Positions 51,447 to 61,287 of a DNA stretch of 64,000 nucleotides are shown in pieces; positions within the stretch are counted from its first letter, which is position 1; every line of letters starts with the position of its first letter. Source of the stretch: Treponema sp. Its GTDB lineage: Bacteria > Spirochaetota > Spirochaetia > Treponematales > Treponemataceae. The translations under genes were made by a program, and so were the position numbers. Where the stretch lies: assembly GCA_017548565.1 (NCBI GenBank), contig JAFYZU010000022.1:1-64000 (forward strand), read 5' to 3'. The notes under the pieces were generated by a model. That model did not search any database and was not told the DNA's origin. It was given only the letters and a program-made list of their open reading frames with translations.

Positions 51447-54272
51447 CTATCGTCCACAACACTGCTTGTATTTCTTGCCGCTTCCACAAGGACAAGGATC
51501 ATTTCTTCCAACTTTAGGCATTGTACGTCTTACAGTTGCATTTGCGCTTTGTGTTCTCTGCTGCATTGCTCCTGATGCGGCCTGTCTTCTTGCCTGATCT
51601 CCGTTGAAGCTTGATGCTGCATTGTGTTCTGCCTGTGCTCTCTGTACGTTAGCTGCAAAAGAAGAAGCAGCTTCTGAATGCTGTGCGTTCATGTTTTTGT
51701 TCTGTGCTTCAATCATCCTTCGACGCTGTTCTGCTGCTTCAGGAGAAAGCTGAACCTTTACTTTAAATACACGGGACATTACAGAGGTTCTTATTGAATC
51801 AAGCATATCGTAGAAAATATTGAAGCCTTCGATTTTATATTCAGTAAGCGGGGTTTTAGATCCATAAGCACGTAAGTTTACCGCATCACGAAGACCTTCG
51901 AGTGTTTCAAGCTGATCGAGCCATTTTTTATCAATAATCTGAACATACTGGTAACGTATGAACATGTTGAGATTTTCTTTACCGGCCAGGGTTTCTTTGT
52001 TAGTAATATCATTCTGGAGTTCGGCGATGACTGTTTCTTTTGTAAGCTTTTCAGCAGGAATCTGAAGACCAAATGTGTTTCTGATTTTTTCAGAAAGTGA
52101 AGCAAGCAGGGTAGTATCTTTTTTGTTATGTTTTGCTTCATATTCGTAATCTTCGAACATTTCTTCAACTTCTTCTGTTGCATTTTTCATAACACGTCCG
52201 GAAAGATTCTCGTCAGCAAGAAGTTCATCCCTCTGCTGATAAATAAGTGCACGCTGTTCATTAAGAACGTTATCGTAATCAAGAAGGTGTTTACGGATTT
52301 CGAAGTTTCTGTCTTCTACCTTTGTCTGTGCTTTTTCAATTCCTTTATTTAACCACGGATGATCTATAGGCTCGCCTGGTTTCATACCGATACGGCTCAT
52401 CATGACCTTCATCCTTTCTCCACCGAAAAGACGCATCAAATCATCATCCATTGAGATGTAGAACTTAGAACGTCCCGGATCTCCCTGACGACCTGAACGA
52501 CCACGAAGCTGATTATCGATTCGTCGTGATTCATGTCTTTCAGAACCGATTACATAAAGACCACCTAAAGCTCGGACTTCTTCATAATCCTTTTTCCAGT
52601 TTTCCTTTTCTATTGCAAGTGCAGCCTTGTACTGTTCTTCAGTTGCATTTGTTCCTGCTCTTTTTCTTGCCCTGAATTCCGGGTTTCCGCCGAGCTTGAT
52701 ATCAGTACCACGACCTGCCATGTTTGTTGCAATTGTAACGGCACCCTTTGCACCTGCTTCTGCAATAATAAGTGCTTCACGTGCATGGTTCTTAGCATTC
52801 AATACCTCGTGCCTTACTCCACGCTTTGTAAGAAGGTTTGAAAGAAGCTCTGATTTTTCAACAGAAACCGTACCTACAAGAACAGGCTGTCCTTTTTCAT
52901 GAGCGCGTTTAATCTCTTCGACCATTGCAAGATATTTATCCTGTGCATTAAGGTAAACCTCATCATTTTCATCCTTTCTGGCAACAGGAAGGTTTGTCGG
53001 AATCGAAACTACATCGAGTTTATAAATCTTATTGAATTCGACAGCTTCTGTGGCGGCAGTACCGGTCATACCGGAAAGCTTTTCGTACATACGGAAATAG
53101 TTCTGGAAGGTGATTGTAGCCATTGTTCGGTTGCGCTGTGCTATTCGTATATGTTCCTTTGCTTCAATTGCCTGATGAAGACCATCTGAATAACGTCTTC
53201 CTTCAAGTACACGTCCGGTAAATTCATCTACAATCTGTACCTGACCATCCTTTACGATATAGTCAACATTGTTGTGATATAAAACATGGGCTCTTACTGC
53301 CTGTGTAAAATAATGTGCATATTCAAAGTTTTCTTCATCAACAAGTTCTCCGCGGATTAAATTGTGTTTGTGAAGAATTTCATTAAGATGATTCATACCC
53401 TTGTTTGTAAAAGAAACTCTTTTTGATTTTTCATCGAGTGTATAGTCACCTTCGATTTTATCTCTTTCTTCAGGTGTCATCATCGTCTCGTCAGGATATT
53501 CGCCTGTTTTAGGATCCTTGGCAACCTCTTTAAGTTCTCCGACGTATTTGTCTACCTCGTGATATTTATAGGTGTCGTCTTCACCGGCACCGGAAATGAT
53601 GAGAGGAGTTCTTGCTTCATCAATTAAAATAGAGTCAATTTCGTCGACAATACAATAGTGGAAGCCTCTTTGAACCTTGTTTCTTAAATCAATCTGCATA
53701 TTGTCGCGAAGATAGTCAAAACCGAATTCATTGTTAGTTCCATAAGTAATGTCACAGGCATAAGCTTCACGTCTTGCATCATTATCCATGTTTGAAAGAA
53801 TTGCACCTACAGTCTGTCCAAGATATGAATAAACAGGACGCATGGTATTGGCATCACGTTCTGCAAGATAATCGTTTACTGTTACGATATGAACGCCTTT
53901 TCCGGTAAGAGAGTTCAGGTATGCTGGTGCAACGGCAACGAGTGTCTTTCCTTCACCGGTTTTCATTTCTGTAATTCTTCCTGAATGAAGTACGATGGAA
54001 CCGAGAATCTGAACATCAAAAGATCGTTCTCCTCTGACACGATATGCTGCTTCGCGGACAAGTGCAAAGGCTTCCGGTAAAATATCATCAAGTGTTTTTC
54101 CGTTTTTAAGTTCTTCTTTAAATCGTTTTGTTTGTTCCGGGAACTCTTCCGGTTTGAGCGATTTTGCCCATTCTTCCTTTTCGTTTACTTTAAGAAGGAT
54201 TGGTTTTAATGCCTTTAAGTCACGGTCATTCTGTGAGCCGAAGATTGCGGTAAGTATTTTATCAATAATCAT
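51447..54272 (-). CDS. secA: Protein translocase ATPase SecA
   Basis: The 941-residue motor pushes preproteins through SecYEG. Visible are the Walker [28 protein letters not shown] (DEAD-type box), GTDIKLGG, the helicase motif [11 protein letters not shown], and the C-terminal zinc-binding SEC-C motif [17 protein letters not shown] Gln/Ala-rich linker precedes that motif. AGGA lies 12 bp upstream of the ATG. It marks return to core sequence after the accessory region. Confidence 0.96.
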   Translation of the reverse strand: MIIDKILTAIFGSQNDRDLKALKPILLKVNEKEEWAKSLKPEEFPEQTKRFKEELKNGKTLDDILPEAFALVREAAYRVRGERSFDVQILGSIVLHSGRITEMKTGEGKTLVAVAPAYLNSLTGKGVHIVTVNDYLAERDANTMRPVYSYLGQTVGAILSNMDNDARREAYACDITYGTNNEFGFDYLRDNMQIDLRNKVQRGFHYCIVDEIDSILIDEARTPLIISGAGEDDTYKYHEVDKYVGELKEVAKDPKTGEYPDETMMTPEERDKIEGDYTLDEKSKRVSFTNKGMNHLNEILHKHNLIRGELVDEENFEYAHYFTQAVRAHVLYHNNVDYIVKDGQVQIVDEFTGRVLEGRRYSDGLHQAIEAKEHIRIAQRNRTMATITFQNYFRMYEKLSGMTGTAATEAVEFNKIYKLDVVSIPTNLPVARKDENDEVYLNAQDKYLAMVEEIKRAHEKGQPVLVGTVSVEKSELLSNLLTKRGVRHEVLNAKNHAREALIIAEAGAKGAVTIATNMAGRGTDIKLGGNPEFRARKRAGTNATEEQYKAALAIEKENWKKDYEEVRALGGLYVIGSERHESRRIDNQLRGRSGRQGDPGRSKFYISMDDDLMRLFGGERMKVMMSRIGMKPGEPIDHPWLNKGIEKAQTKVEDRNFEIRKHLLDYDNVLNEQRALIYQQRDELLADENLSGRVMKNATEEVEEMFEDYEYEAKHNKKDTTLLASLSEKIRNTFGLQIPAEKLTKETVIAELQNDITNKETLAGKENLNMFIRYQYVQIIDKKWLDQLETLEGLRDAVNLRAYGSKTPLTEYKIEGFNIFYDMLDSIRTSVMSRVFKVKVQLSPEAAEQRRRMIEAQNKNMNAQHSEAASSFAANVQRAQAEHNAASSFNGDQARRQAASGAMQQRTQSANATVRRTMPKVGRNDPCPCGSGKKYKQCCGR

Positions 54273-54385
54273 TTTGTAAAATTCCTGTTTGTTGTAAAAA
54301 ATTTGTTTTTTATTATATCCAATTTTAATTAAATTTACTATATTTATAGTATAATTGACAAGAAAAAAATGTCAGGAAATTGATT

Positions 54386-55600
54386 ATGATTAAGAATAAA
54401 ATTATATGTTTATTGATGTTAGTATCTGTTTTTGTTACAGGATGTGCGAAAAGCGGTAAAATTGAATCTATCAGTGAAAAGGAACAGTTCAGATTAAGAT
54501 ATGGAAATTTTCCTGAGCAGCTGAGCATTAAGGATCTGAATGATGTCGGTAATATACGCATGGGTATTGCAATGCGTGATGGTTTCTTTTATGCGGTAGA
54601 TGGAAATGCAAAAAAAGCAATGGAGCTTAATTCATACGGAGATCTTCTTTCGCTTTACTATAACGAGGATTCAGAGCTTGCCTCATTCATCGAAAAAACT
54701 CAAAGGCATCTTGATCATTTCAACTGGGAGATTTCATATCCGTTTACTTTTACAGGACTTATTACTGTCGATAACAATAAATGTATTTATGCGGCGTGTT
54801 CAATCCCCCGTAACCGTGAAGAAATAGGTGAGGATGGTCTTCTTTATTGTCAGGTTGTAATGCGTATTTCACGCGACGGTTCATCCATCGATTACATAGG
54901 ACAGCAGGGGCCGGGCGGTTCACCTTTTTCATATATAAAGAATATTTATACGACTCAGAAAAATGAGCTTGTTGTTGTCTGTAATACAAATGAAGGTGTA
55001 ATTGTTTACTGGTATACTGATTCCGGTTTTCTGAAAAAAATCATTCCTATCAGCCTGAATAATGTACCTTTATATAACACAAATGATGACAGCATTGAAT
55101 CGTATCATACAATTGAAAATGTAATTCCTGATCCTGAAAAATTTAATCTTTTTGTAAAAATTGATTATTATGCTACTGCGATAGATGAAGAGTCAAAGGT
55201 TCAGACAGGAATTGATTATATCCAGACGCTGCTTTATTCCCTTGATTGTGAAGAAGGAATTTATGGTGATCCGGTTTCAATTCCTCCATATGAAGAATCT
55301 GTCGTTGTAGATTACAGTAAGTTGAATTATAAAATGCCGTATGATTTTCTTGGAGTCGCAGGAAACGGCTGGAAATATTTTATCATTAAAACAACAGATG
55401 GATTTAATATCGAGATTGTTTCAAGCGAGAGTCAGAAGATTTTACGAAGACATTTTACAGTTGATCATGCAGATAATCTTTTTTACAGCATGAATGTTTC
55501 GTTTGACGGAATCATCACAGCACTGTATCTTGATAAGGAAGCGGCACGTGTCGTATGGTACCGAACCGATAATCTTATAGATGCGCTGCTGAAAAATTAG
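54386..55600 (+). CDS. Conserved spirochaete lipoprotein, beta-propeller-like
   Basis: About 404 residues. Signal with lipobox (VSVFVTGC) and then repeated short strand motifs (RDGFFYAVDGNAKK, SYGDLLSLYYNED) of a beta-propeller, similar to the LIC_12708-type lipoproteins of spirochaetes. ATG 54386 with CAGGAAAT upstream is preferred over a TTG at 54380. It diverges from secA and heads a run of six closely spaced rightward genes. Confidence 0.7.
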   Translation: MIKNKIICLLMLVSVFVTGCAKSGKIESISEKEQFRLRYGNFPEQLSIKDLNDVGNIRMGIAMRDGFFYAVDGNAKKAMELNSYGDLLSLYYNEDSELASFIEKTQRHLDHFNWEISYPFTFTGLITVDNNKCIYAACSIPRNREEIGEDGLLYCQVVMRISRDGSSIDYIGQQGPGGSPFSYIKNIYTTQKNELVVVCNTNEGVIVYWYTDSGFLKKIIPISLNNVPLYNTNDDSIESYHTIENVIPDPEKFNLFVKIDYYATAIDEESKVQTGIDYIQTLLYSLDCEEGIYGDPVSIPPYEESVVVDYSKLNYKMPYDFLGVAGNGWKYFIIKTTDGFNIEIVSSESQKILRRHFTVDHADNLFYSMNVSFDGIITALYLDKEAARVVWYRTDNLIDALLKN

Positions 55601-55609
55601 GAGCTTGTT

Positions 55610-56161
55610 TTGGATTTTACGAATATAGAAGAATCAAAGCCTGACGGAGAACAGCCTTTAAAATTTTATTACAACCGTGAAGAACGTCTCGAAAAAGCCC
55701 CACAGGTTGTCCAGGATTATTATTCGGGAAAGTTTAAATCGAACAAGGGAATAAAAGCAATTTTCGCTAATAAATCAAACAGATTCATGCTTGGAACTGT
55801 TGCAATCCTTACTGCTTTTGTCTGGCTTTATCAGGGAGTTTTTGCTAAAAAAAATTCTGCTGTCATTAATGATATAAAATATGAGCTTCAGGCTTTTTCT
55901 TTTCAGGACGAGGTTTATACGACAATAAAGATTACTTCTGTAAAAAACAATGAATTAACGGATCCTTTGAATATTGATGCAGATGTTTTTGCAATAAATG
56001 CCGATAATCAGATTATAAATAAAGAGCATCTTTCGATGGTTTACAGTAATGGTGAACAATACCTGCATGCTAAAACAACTGACTTTGATGTAAAACGGAT
56101 AGATGTTCTTTTATCTGTTGCAGAAGAAACACGTGAGCTTTCTGCAGCCGTCAAAAAATAG
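55610..56161 (+). CDS. Hypothetical single-pass membrane protein
   Basis: A 183-residue protein from a TTG start with GGAG at 55600-55603. An 80-residue N-terminal part (YNREERLEKAPQVVQDYY) precedes one membrane segment (MLGTVAILTAFVWLYQGVF) and a beta-rich outer domain of about 95 residues. No family recognised. Located in the lipoprotein-NUDIX-NeuB operon. Confidence 0.6.
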   Translation: MDFTNIEESKPDGEQPLKFYYNREERLEKAPQVVQDYYSGKFKSNKGIKAIFANKSNRFMLGTVAILTAFVWLYQGVFAKKNSAVINDIKYELQAFSFQDEVYTTIKITSVKNNELTDPLNIDADVFAINADNQIINKEHLSMVYSNGEQYLHAKTTDFDVKRIDVLLSVAEETRELSAAVKK

Positions 56162-56171
56162 GAGTAGTATT

Positions 56172-56582
56172 ATGATGCAGTTTTATTTTCTTTCAATTCT
56201 TATGAATCTTATATGTGCTTTATTTCTTTTTTATAAAAGCGACCGTAATTCAAAATTAAAGGATGTAAAGATACTGGAAAATCCTGTAATTATTCTTGTA
56301 ACCGGCTGTCTGACCTTTGTTACTGCTCTTGTAAAATTATTTTTAGTCTGTCACGGAGAAAAGGGCGGAATCATTATTCTTGGAGATTTTATTCCTGCAG
56401 TAAGCGGGCTTACCGGCGGTGCATGCCTTCTTCTTCAATATTATAAAATGAATTCTTCGGTAGAACTCAAGCTTCCTGAGGGCGTAAAAAAGGTTTTCCT
56501 TGATAATAATTTCATAATTGCAATCGTCTGTGCGGTAAGTGCAGTCCTTCATTTTTTCCTGGCAAAGGTGATTTTCTTTTAG
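56172..56582 (+). CDS. Hypothetical integral membrane protein
   Basis: About 136 residues with four hydrophobic segments (FLSILMNLICALFLFY, VIILVTGCLTFVTALV, GDFIPAVSGLTGGACLLLQYY, FIIAIVCAVSAVLHFFLA). ATG 56172 with GGAG 8 bp upstream is preferred to the longer frame. No family recognised. Spacing of 10 bp on both sides indicates an operon. Confidence 0.65.
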   Translation: MMQFYFLSILMNLICALFLFYKSDRNSKLKDVKILENPVIILVTGCLTFVTALVKLFLVCHGEKGGIIILGDFIPAVSGLTGGACLLLQYYKMNSSVELKLPEGVKKVFLDNNFIIAIVCAVSAVLHFFLAKVIFF

Positions 56583-56590
56583 GAAACAGC

Positions 56591-57013
56591 ATGAGCACTT
56601 CAATCGCCTGTATATTTTATAAAAATGACAAGTTATTTATTGCTAAACGACAGAATTCCGGTCAGATGGGCGGAAGATGGGAATTTCCCGGCGGAAAGGT
56701 AGAAGAAGGTGAGTCATTTGAACAGGCAATCATTCGTGAAATGCATGAAGAATTCAATACAGAAGTTACAGTTATAGAAAGAATTGCTCAGACGGAATTC
56801 ATGCATAATGACAAAAAATGTATGTTATATGCATACGCCGTTGCTTTTGAACATGACGGTATGGAAATTCCTTTTGAGTTAACTGAGCATACGGAATATA
56901 AATGGGTAAAGCCTTCAGAGATAAAAAAGCTTGATTTTGTAGATTCGGATTTAAAAATCTATAAACCGGTTGTAAAATATATAAAGGGATTAAAAAAGCA
57001 TGAAAAAAATTAA
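56591..57013 (+). CDS. NUDIX hydrolase, MutT-like
   Basis: The 140-residue product has a full NUDIX box, GGKVEEGESFEQ followed by AIIREMHEEF, that binds magnesium for pyrophosphate bond cleavage. The N-terminal AKRQNSGQMGGRWEFPGG is typical of MutT/NudG enzymes that remove 8-oxo-dGTP or similar nucleotides. It overlaps the next gene by 14 bp. Confidence 0.87.
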   Translation: MSTSIACIFYKNDKLFIAKRQNSGQMGGRWEFPGGKVEEGESFEQAIIREMHEEFNTEVTVIERIAQTEFMHNDKKCMLYAYAVAFEHDGMEIPFELTEHTEYKWVKPSEIKKLDFVDSDLKIYKPVVKYIKGLKKHEKN

Positions 57014-57356
57014 TTTTATAGTTTTATTTCTTCTTGCATTATTTATTGTTTCCTGTAAGGCAAAGCGTGAAGAAAAAATCATTCTTGATAATTCAGAGCC
57101 GCTAGCCCTTGTTCCTGATGTTTCGTGGGCGCTTATTACAGATCCTTATGCCGCTTACAGAAAGGATTATAACTGGGAATCTGAAAATGTCGGTCATTGC
57201 AGAAGGGGAGAAATCCTTCGTGTAGTCGGCAAATCTATTGATCAGGATAATTTTGAATGGTATCTGTTCGAAGAAGGCTGGCTGCCGTCTTCATGTCTGA
57301 CAGTTTATTCAAACAGATATAAAGCGGTTAACGCCGCAAAATCATTTAAGGATTAG
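57000..57356 (+). CDS. Small lipoprotein with SH3-like domain
   Basis: A 118-residue lipoprotein (LFIVSC lipobox). The mature part ending EGWLPSSCLTVYSN, with RRGEILRVVGKS before it, resembles a bacterial SH3 (SH3b) domain that often binds cell wall. It overlaps the NUDIX gene by 14 bp and is one base from the NeuB gene. Confidence 0.65.
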   Translation: MKKINFIVLFLLALFIVSCKAKREEKIILDNSEPLALVPDVSWALITDPYAAYRKDYNWESENVGHCRRGEILRVVGKSIDQDNFEWYLFEEGWLPSSCLTVYSNRYKAVNAAKSFKD

Positions 57357-57357
57357 A

Positions 57358-58464
57358 ATGAGTCTTATAATTGCAGAAATTGGAACTTCACATGAAGGTT
57401 CATTTAAAAAGGCAAAACAGCTTGTAGATTGTGCAGTCCAGAGCGGTGCAGATGCAATTAAATTCCAATGGGTTTATGCCGATGAAATTCTTCATCCTAA
57501 AACAGGCGATGTAAAACTCCCGACCGGAAATATTGCGTTATACGAAAGATTCAGACAGCTTGAATGTAAAAAATCATTTTATAAGAAAATCTTAAAATAT
57601 GTTCATTCCAAAGGATGTAAGTTCTGCTGCAGTCCGTTCGGATTAAGAAGTCTTCGTCAGCTTCTTGACATAAAGCCTGATAGCGTAAAAATTGCATCTC
57701 CAGAGCTTAATCATTATAAGCTTCTTGAAGCATTAAGGGATTATAGAAATTCACAGAAAGAAAAAATCCCTGTAATTTTATCGAGTGGTGTTTCAAAAAT
57801 GGAAGATATTGAAAATGCTGTAGAAATCCTCGGTAAAGAAAACGTGAGCCTCCTTCACTGCATAACAAGTTATCCGGCACCAGAAAGTGAATATAACCTC
57901 AATGTAATTCAGACTCTCAGGGAAAAATTTCAGATTGAATGCGGTGTAAGTGATCACAGTCTTGATCCGGTTTTAGTTCCGGCATTAAGTATAGCCTGCG
58001 GCGGAACAATTATTGAAAAGCATATAACCCTAAGCAGAAAAACAAGTGGATTAGATGATCCTGTTGCACTTGAAGGAGAACAGTTTGCACTTATGGTTCA
58101 TGCCGTTCATCAAAGTGAAGCAGCTGTAAATCATTACGGAAAGGATGAGGGTAAGCGAAGGATTATAGAACAGCTTTCTGAACAGTTTGGAAAAGAAAAG
58201 GTTATGCAGGCTGCAGGTGACGGAATTAAAAAGCTTGCTGAATCCGAAGAACAGAATTACGGAAGGACAAACAGAAGCCTTCATTTTATGAACGATATGA
58301 AAAAGGGTGATGTAATTAAAGAAAAAGACATTGCAATCCTTCGTACAGAAAAAATCCTTACTCTGGGAATAAGTCCGCGCTATTATGATTTTGTAATCGG
58401 TAAAACTCTTGTACAGGATGTATGTTCCGGCGAAGGTGTAAGGCTTGAGTATATAGGACAATAA
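57358..58464 (+). CDS. NeuB-family sialic acid synthase
   Basis: The 368-residue enzyme should condense phosphoenolpyruvate with an N-acyl hexosamine to a nonulosonic acid. The TIM barrel shows IAEIGTSHEGSF, DAIKFQWVYADE, SGVSKMEDIE and the HCITSYPAPE block; the C-terminal SAF (antifreeze-like) domain includes MKKGDVIKEKDIAILR. It could make N-acetylneuraminic, legionaminic or pseudaminic acid, in spirochaetes perhaps for glycosylation of flagella or surface. Other pathway genes are absent here. Confidence 0.85.
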   Translation: MSLIIAEIGTSHEGSFKKAKQLVDCAVQSGADAIKFQWVYADEILHPKTGDVKLPTGNIALYERFRQLECKKSFYKKILKYVHSKGCKFCCSPFGLRSLRQLLDIKPDSVKIASPELNHYKLLEALRDYRNSQKEKIPVILSSGVSKMEDIENAVEILGKENVSLLHCITSYPAPESEYNLNVIQTLREKFQIECGVSDHSLDPVLVPALSIACGGTIIEKHITLSRKTSGLDDPVALEGEQFALMVHAVHQSEAAVNHYGKDEGKRRIIEQLSEQFGKEKVMQAAGDGIKKLAESEEQNYGRTNRSLHFMNDMKKGDVIKEKDIAILRTEKILTLGISPRYYDFVIGKTLVQDVCSGEGVRLEYIGQ

Positions 58465-58502
58465 ATCTTCATATTTTCGAAGCATTATATTATACTGTTA
58501 GT

Positions 58503-59495
58503 ATGTCTGAATTTATTTCTACATTTATAACAGGCTTTCAGGATATTGTTCAAAAGGATTTGAGTGAAAAACTCGAAGGATGTAAAATTCTTGATATATC
58601 TGACGGACTTGTTCATTATAAATATGACAGAAATTCCCGCGATCTGGAAAAAATCGTTTATTTTAACAATACTTTCTTTGTTCTTCAGACCTTCCGTAAA
58701 AATGAAGATTTTGCGGCAATGGTAAAAGCGGTTTGTTCTCAGAAAAATTATTATCTTATAAGCAAAGGAACATTCCGTATAAGATTTCAGAAGGAAAATC
58801 AGTTTGAAAAAGCAGATAAAAATCTTGTTAAAAGAGCAGAAGAAACGGTAATCGCAAATTCAAAATTAAAGCCGGACAGGGTTTCTCCTTCGACCGAAAT
58901 ATGGTATTCAAAACGACGTGACGGATTCGGTTTCTGCGGGCAGCTTATTTCAAAACGCGAATTTACTGAAAAAAATCTTCATAAAGGTGAGCTAAGGCCG
59001 GAAACTGCTTATTTAATATGCTGTTTTGCCTCTTTACAGGGAAATGAAACAGTTCTTGAACCTTTTTCAGGTTACGGCGGCATTGCAGTTCAGCTTGTTA
59101 AAAAATTTAAATTCGATACTCTTTTTATAAGCGATATCGAAAAGGAAAAAATCGATTATCTTTCGGAAAAAAAACAATTTGCTGGAAATGAAAAAACTCA
59201 CTTAAGCGTTCAGGATGCATTTGTGCTTGAAAACATCAAAGATAATTCCATCGATTGCATAATTACTGATCCTCCGTGGGGTTTTTACGAGGAAATTGAA
59301 AATATAAATGATTTTTATGAAAGAATGTTTGCTTCGTTCAGGCGTGTATTAAAACAAAACGGCTATATGGTAATTCTGACTGCTCGTAAAAATGAATTTG
59401 AACAGGTCTGCAGTAAAAATAACATAAAAATCACTCAGAGCCTTCATACCTTGGTCAACGGGAAAAAAGCCGGTTTATTCAGAGTCTGTTTCTGA
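58503..59495 (+). CDS. RNA methyltransferase (TRM11/RlmL-like)
   Basis: A 330-residue protein with an N-terminal THUMP-like region and a C-terminal SAM-dependent methyltransferase domain: LEPFSGYGGIAVQL is the SAM loop and IITDPPWGF the catalytic D-P-P-W motif for exocyclic amino groups. It likely makes N2-methylguanosine in tRNA or rRNA. TATACT (58491-58496) ends 6 bp before the ATG, with no Shine-Dalgarno. Its end overlaps the convergent membrane-protein gene by 21 bp. Confidence 0.78.
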   Translation: MSEFISTFITGFQDIVQKDLSEKLEGCKILDISDGLVHYKYDRNSRDLEKIVYFNNTFFVLQTFRKNEDFAAMVKAVCSQKNYYLISKGTFRIRFQKENQFEKADKNLVKRAEETVIANSKLKPDRVSPSTEIWYSKRRDGFGFCGQLISKREFTEKNLHKGELRPETAYLICCFASLQGNETVLEPFSGYGGIAVQLVKKFKFDTLFISDIEKEKIDYLSEKKQFAGNEKTHLSVQDAFVLENIKDNSIDCIITDPPWGFYEEIENINDFYERMFASFRRVLKQNGYMVILTARKNEFEQVCSKNNIKITQSLHTLVNGKKAGLFRVCF

Positions 59496-60344
59496 AGCTG
59501 ACTGAATCTGAATTTCATTCTGAACTTCTTCTGAATTTATTATTCCTGCTTCACATGCTTCCATAATAAGTGCATGGCATGCATTTATAAGCGTGAGCTT
59601 CAAGTATGGTTTAAAAATCATATCGATGATTCCGCGGGTAAAAAAGGATGCAATAAACCATAAAATAAAACTGAGGTACAAAATGAAAAGATCCTTTATG
59701 TGTCCTTTTGTAATGATGATGCTGAGCTGAAGGCATCTTCTTATACGCATTTTCTGAAATTCTGCTGCAATTATGAAAGTAAAGGAATACTGAAGGAGCT
59801 TATAAATCATCGGAATAAGTACACCGAAAAAGATTATTAACGGAATGATTGTAATAAATCCGCCGGTAATTCCCGTAAACTTTAATAATACCGAAACGGC
59901 AAAGGCAGCCACAATTAAACCAAGAGTTATTAAAAACGACCAGATGAAAACCCAGAGATACATCCATAAGCCGGTGATAAGTGCACGCGGTGTTTTTTTG
60001 AAGGCAAACAGGAATTCCTTAAAAGGAATGTTTTCGGGTGTTCTTGTCATTTTGATGAAATATGCATTCTGTGTAAATTCTGTAACAAAATGTACGATTA
60101 ACATAACAATATAGAAAATAAGAAGACTTAGTTTATCTGTTTTTGAAAGAAGATTAAAAAGCGATATTCTCTCATCGGCAGGTGCGTTCATGAATTTTTC
60201 GACAAAGGACAAAAGTGATTTAGGTAAGGGGAGTGCAATCAGAAAATTAAGGACTACAATTGATAATATGATGAGTGATGGAATTATTAAGCGTGATTTT
60301 AATTGTCTGCGTGCGAAATCTTTATATTTGAATCTATCGAACAT
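59475..60344 (-). CDS. Hypothetical multi-pass membrane protein
   Basis: A 289-residue protein with about six membrane segments (LIIPSLIILSIVVLNFLIAL, LLIFYIVMLIVHFVT, GLWMYLWVFIWSFLITLGLI and others) and an acidic, serine-rich tail. No family recognised with certainty; it resembles DUF4013-type proteins. TATACT (60351-60356, minus strand) ends 6 bp before the ATG. The C-terminal 21 bp overlap the methyltransferase gene. Confidence 0.65.
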   Translation of the reverse strand: MFDRFKYKDFARRQLKSRLIIPSLIILSIVVLNFLIALPLPKSLLSFVEKFMNAPADERISLFNLLSKTDKLSLLIFYIVMLIVHFVTEFTQNAYFIKMTRTPENIPFKEFLFAFKKTPRALITGLWMYLWVFIWSFLITLGLIVAAFAVSVLLKFTGITGGFITIIPLIIFFGVLIPMIYKLLQYSFTFIIAAEFQKMRIRRCLQLSIIITKGHIKDLFILYLSFILWFIASFFTRGIIDMIFKPYLKLTLINACHALIMEACEAGIINSEEVQNEIQIQSASETDSE

Positions 60345-60370
60345 AGATTAAGTATAATATATTTTAAAAT

Positions 60371-60409
60371 AAAAAAAAAGTTGAAAAACCTCACACGCTT
60401 TTCAACTTT
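60371..60409 (-). terminator. Rho-independent terminator of a possible small RNA
   Basis: On the minus strand AAAGTTGAAAA (60409-60399) pairs perfectly with TTTTCAACTTT (60387-60377) over an 11-nt loop and is followed by nine T. No minus-strand gene lies to the right within reach, since the next gene is rightward from 60614. Confidence 0.75.
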
Positions 60410-60530
60410 AATTTTAAGTAAACAGGAAAGCATCTGCAGGTGTCTGGATGTCGATATTCACCCGCTGAATGCCTTACATTCATATTATCGGTAAACGTAT
60501 AAGTGACTTTAGGAAATTCTTTAAAAAATT
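60371..60530 (-). ncRNA. Candidate small RNA
   Basis: The leftward terminator needs an upstream transcript, and 60410-60613 holds no coding frame. On the minus strand the segment has hairpins such as GAATG-taagg-CATTC (near 60466-60480) and a GGTG/CACC pair. No clear promoter was found; TTTACA near 60545 is a weak -35. Family cannot be named. The right part of this spacer holds the promoter region of the DUF4912 gene (TTGACT at 60576). Confidence 0.35.
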
Positions 60531-60613
60531 TGTTTTTTTCCTGTAAATTTTAATCGTGTATAGGTATTTTATAACTTGACTAATATCTTTTTTTTTTAGA
60601 TTATATCTAAATT

Positions 60614-61273
60614 ATGGAAGAAGAGAAAATAAACAGGGTTTATTTAGAGACACTTACTTTTGCTGATTTGACATCTCTCGCAGATGAATACGGAATTGAT
60701 GTTCCTGAAAATCTTGACCGAAGAATCTTAATCGGAGAAATTCTTGATCTTCTTGATGAATCTAAAAAGGTTGATGAAAATCCGATTGTTTTAAATACAG
60801 ATCCTAATGATGAAGAAACACAGCTTTTACCGGGAAATTATAATGAAACTCAGGTATCATGCATTTTACGAAATCCAATCTGGGCTTTTGTTTTCTGGAA
60901 TATAAGTGAATCTGATGAAGCAATGCTTCGTGAACTCGATAACTGCTCTTTAATGCTCAGAATCTGTTCTTTATCTTCACCGGATGAATTAAAGCCTGCA
61001 GAAGCTTTTGAAATCCAGATATCACGAAAATCTTTTGAGCAGTATGTACTTCTTCCGCGCGGTAAGGAATTTATAAGGATTGAGCTTGTTTATGTTGCGG
61101 GAAATGCCGGAAAGGTTCTTGCCTTTTCACCTGTAGTAGAAATTCAACAGGCTTCAAAGTATATTAATGATATGCAGCCCGGAAAAACACAGACCTTCAG
61201 TAAAATCATTGAGCTTTCAGGAATGCAGAAAATTCTTGCTGAACATTATAAAAACTACAGACATTCGTTCTAA
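60614..61273 (+). CDS. DUF4912 protein
   Basis: A 219-residue protein with an N-terminal SAP-like helix pair (TLTFADLTSLADEYGIDVPE) and a DUF4912 beta-domain (ILRNPIWAFVFWNIS). DUF4912 genes often sit with carbohydrate-active genes, and here the GH57/DUF1957 gene follows after 14 bp. The ATG is 6 bp after a TATATC box. Biochemical role unknown, possibly glycogen-related. Confidence 0.8.
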   Translation: MEEEKINRVYLETLTFADLTSLADEYGIDVPENLDRRILIGEILDLLDESKKVDENPIVLNTDPNDEETQLLPGNYNETQVSCILRNPIWAFVFWNISESDEAMLRELDNCSLMLRICSLSSPDELKPAEAFEIQISRKSFEQYVLLPRGKEFIRIELVYVAGNAGKVLAFSPVVEIQQASKYINDMQPGKTQTFSKIIELSGMQKILAEHYKNYRHSF

Positions 61274-61287
61274 AAGGCTTTGTTGTT

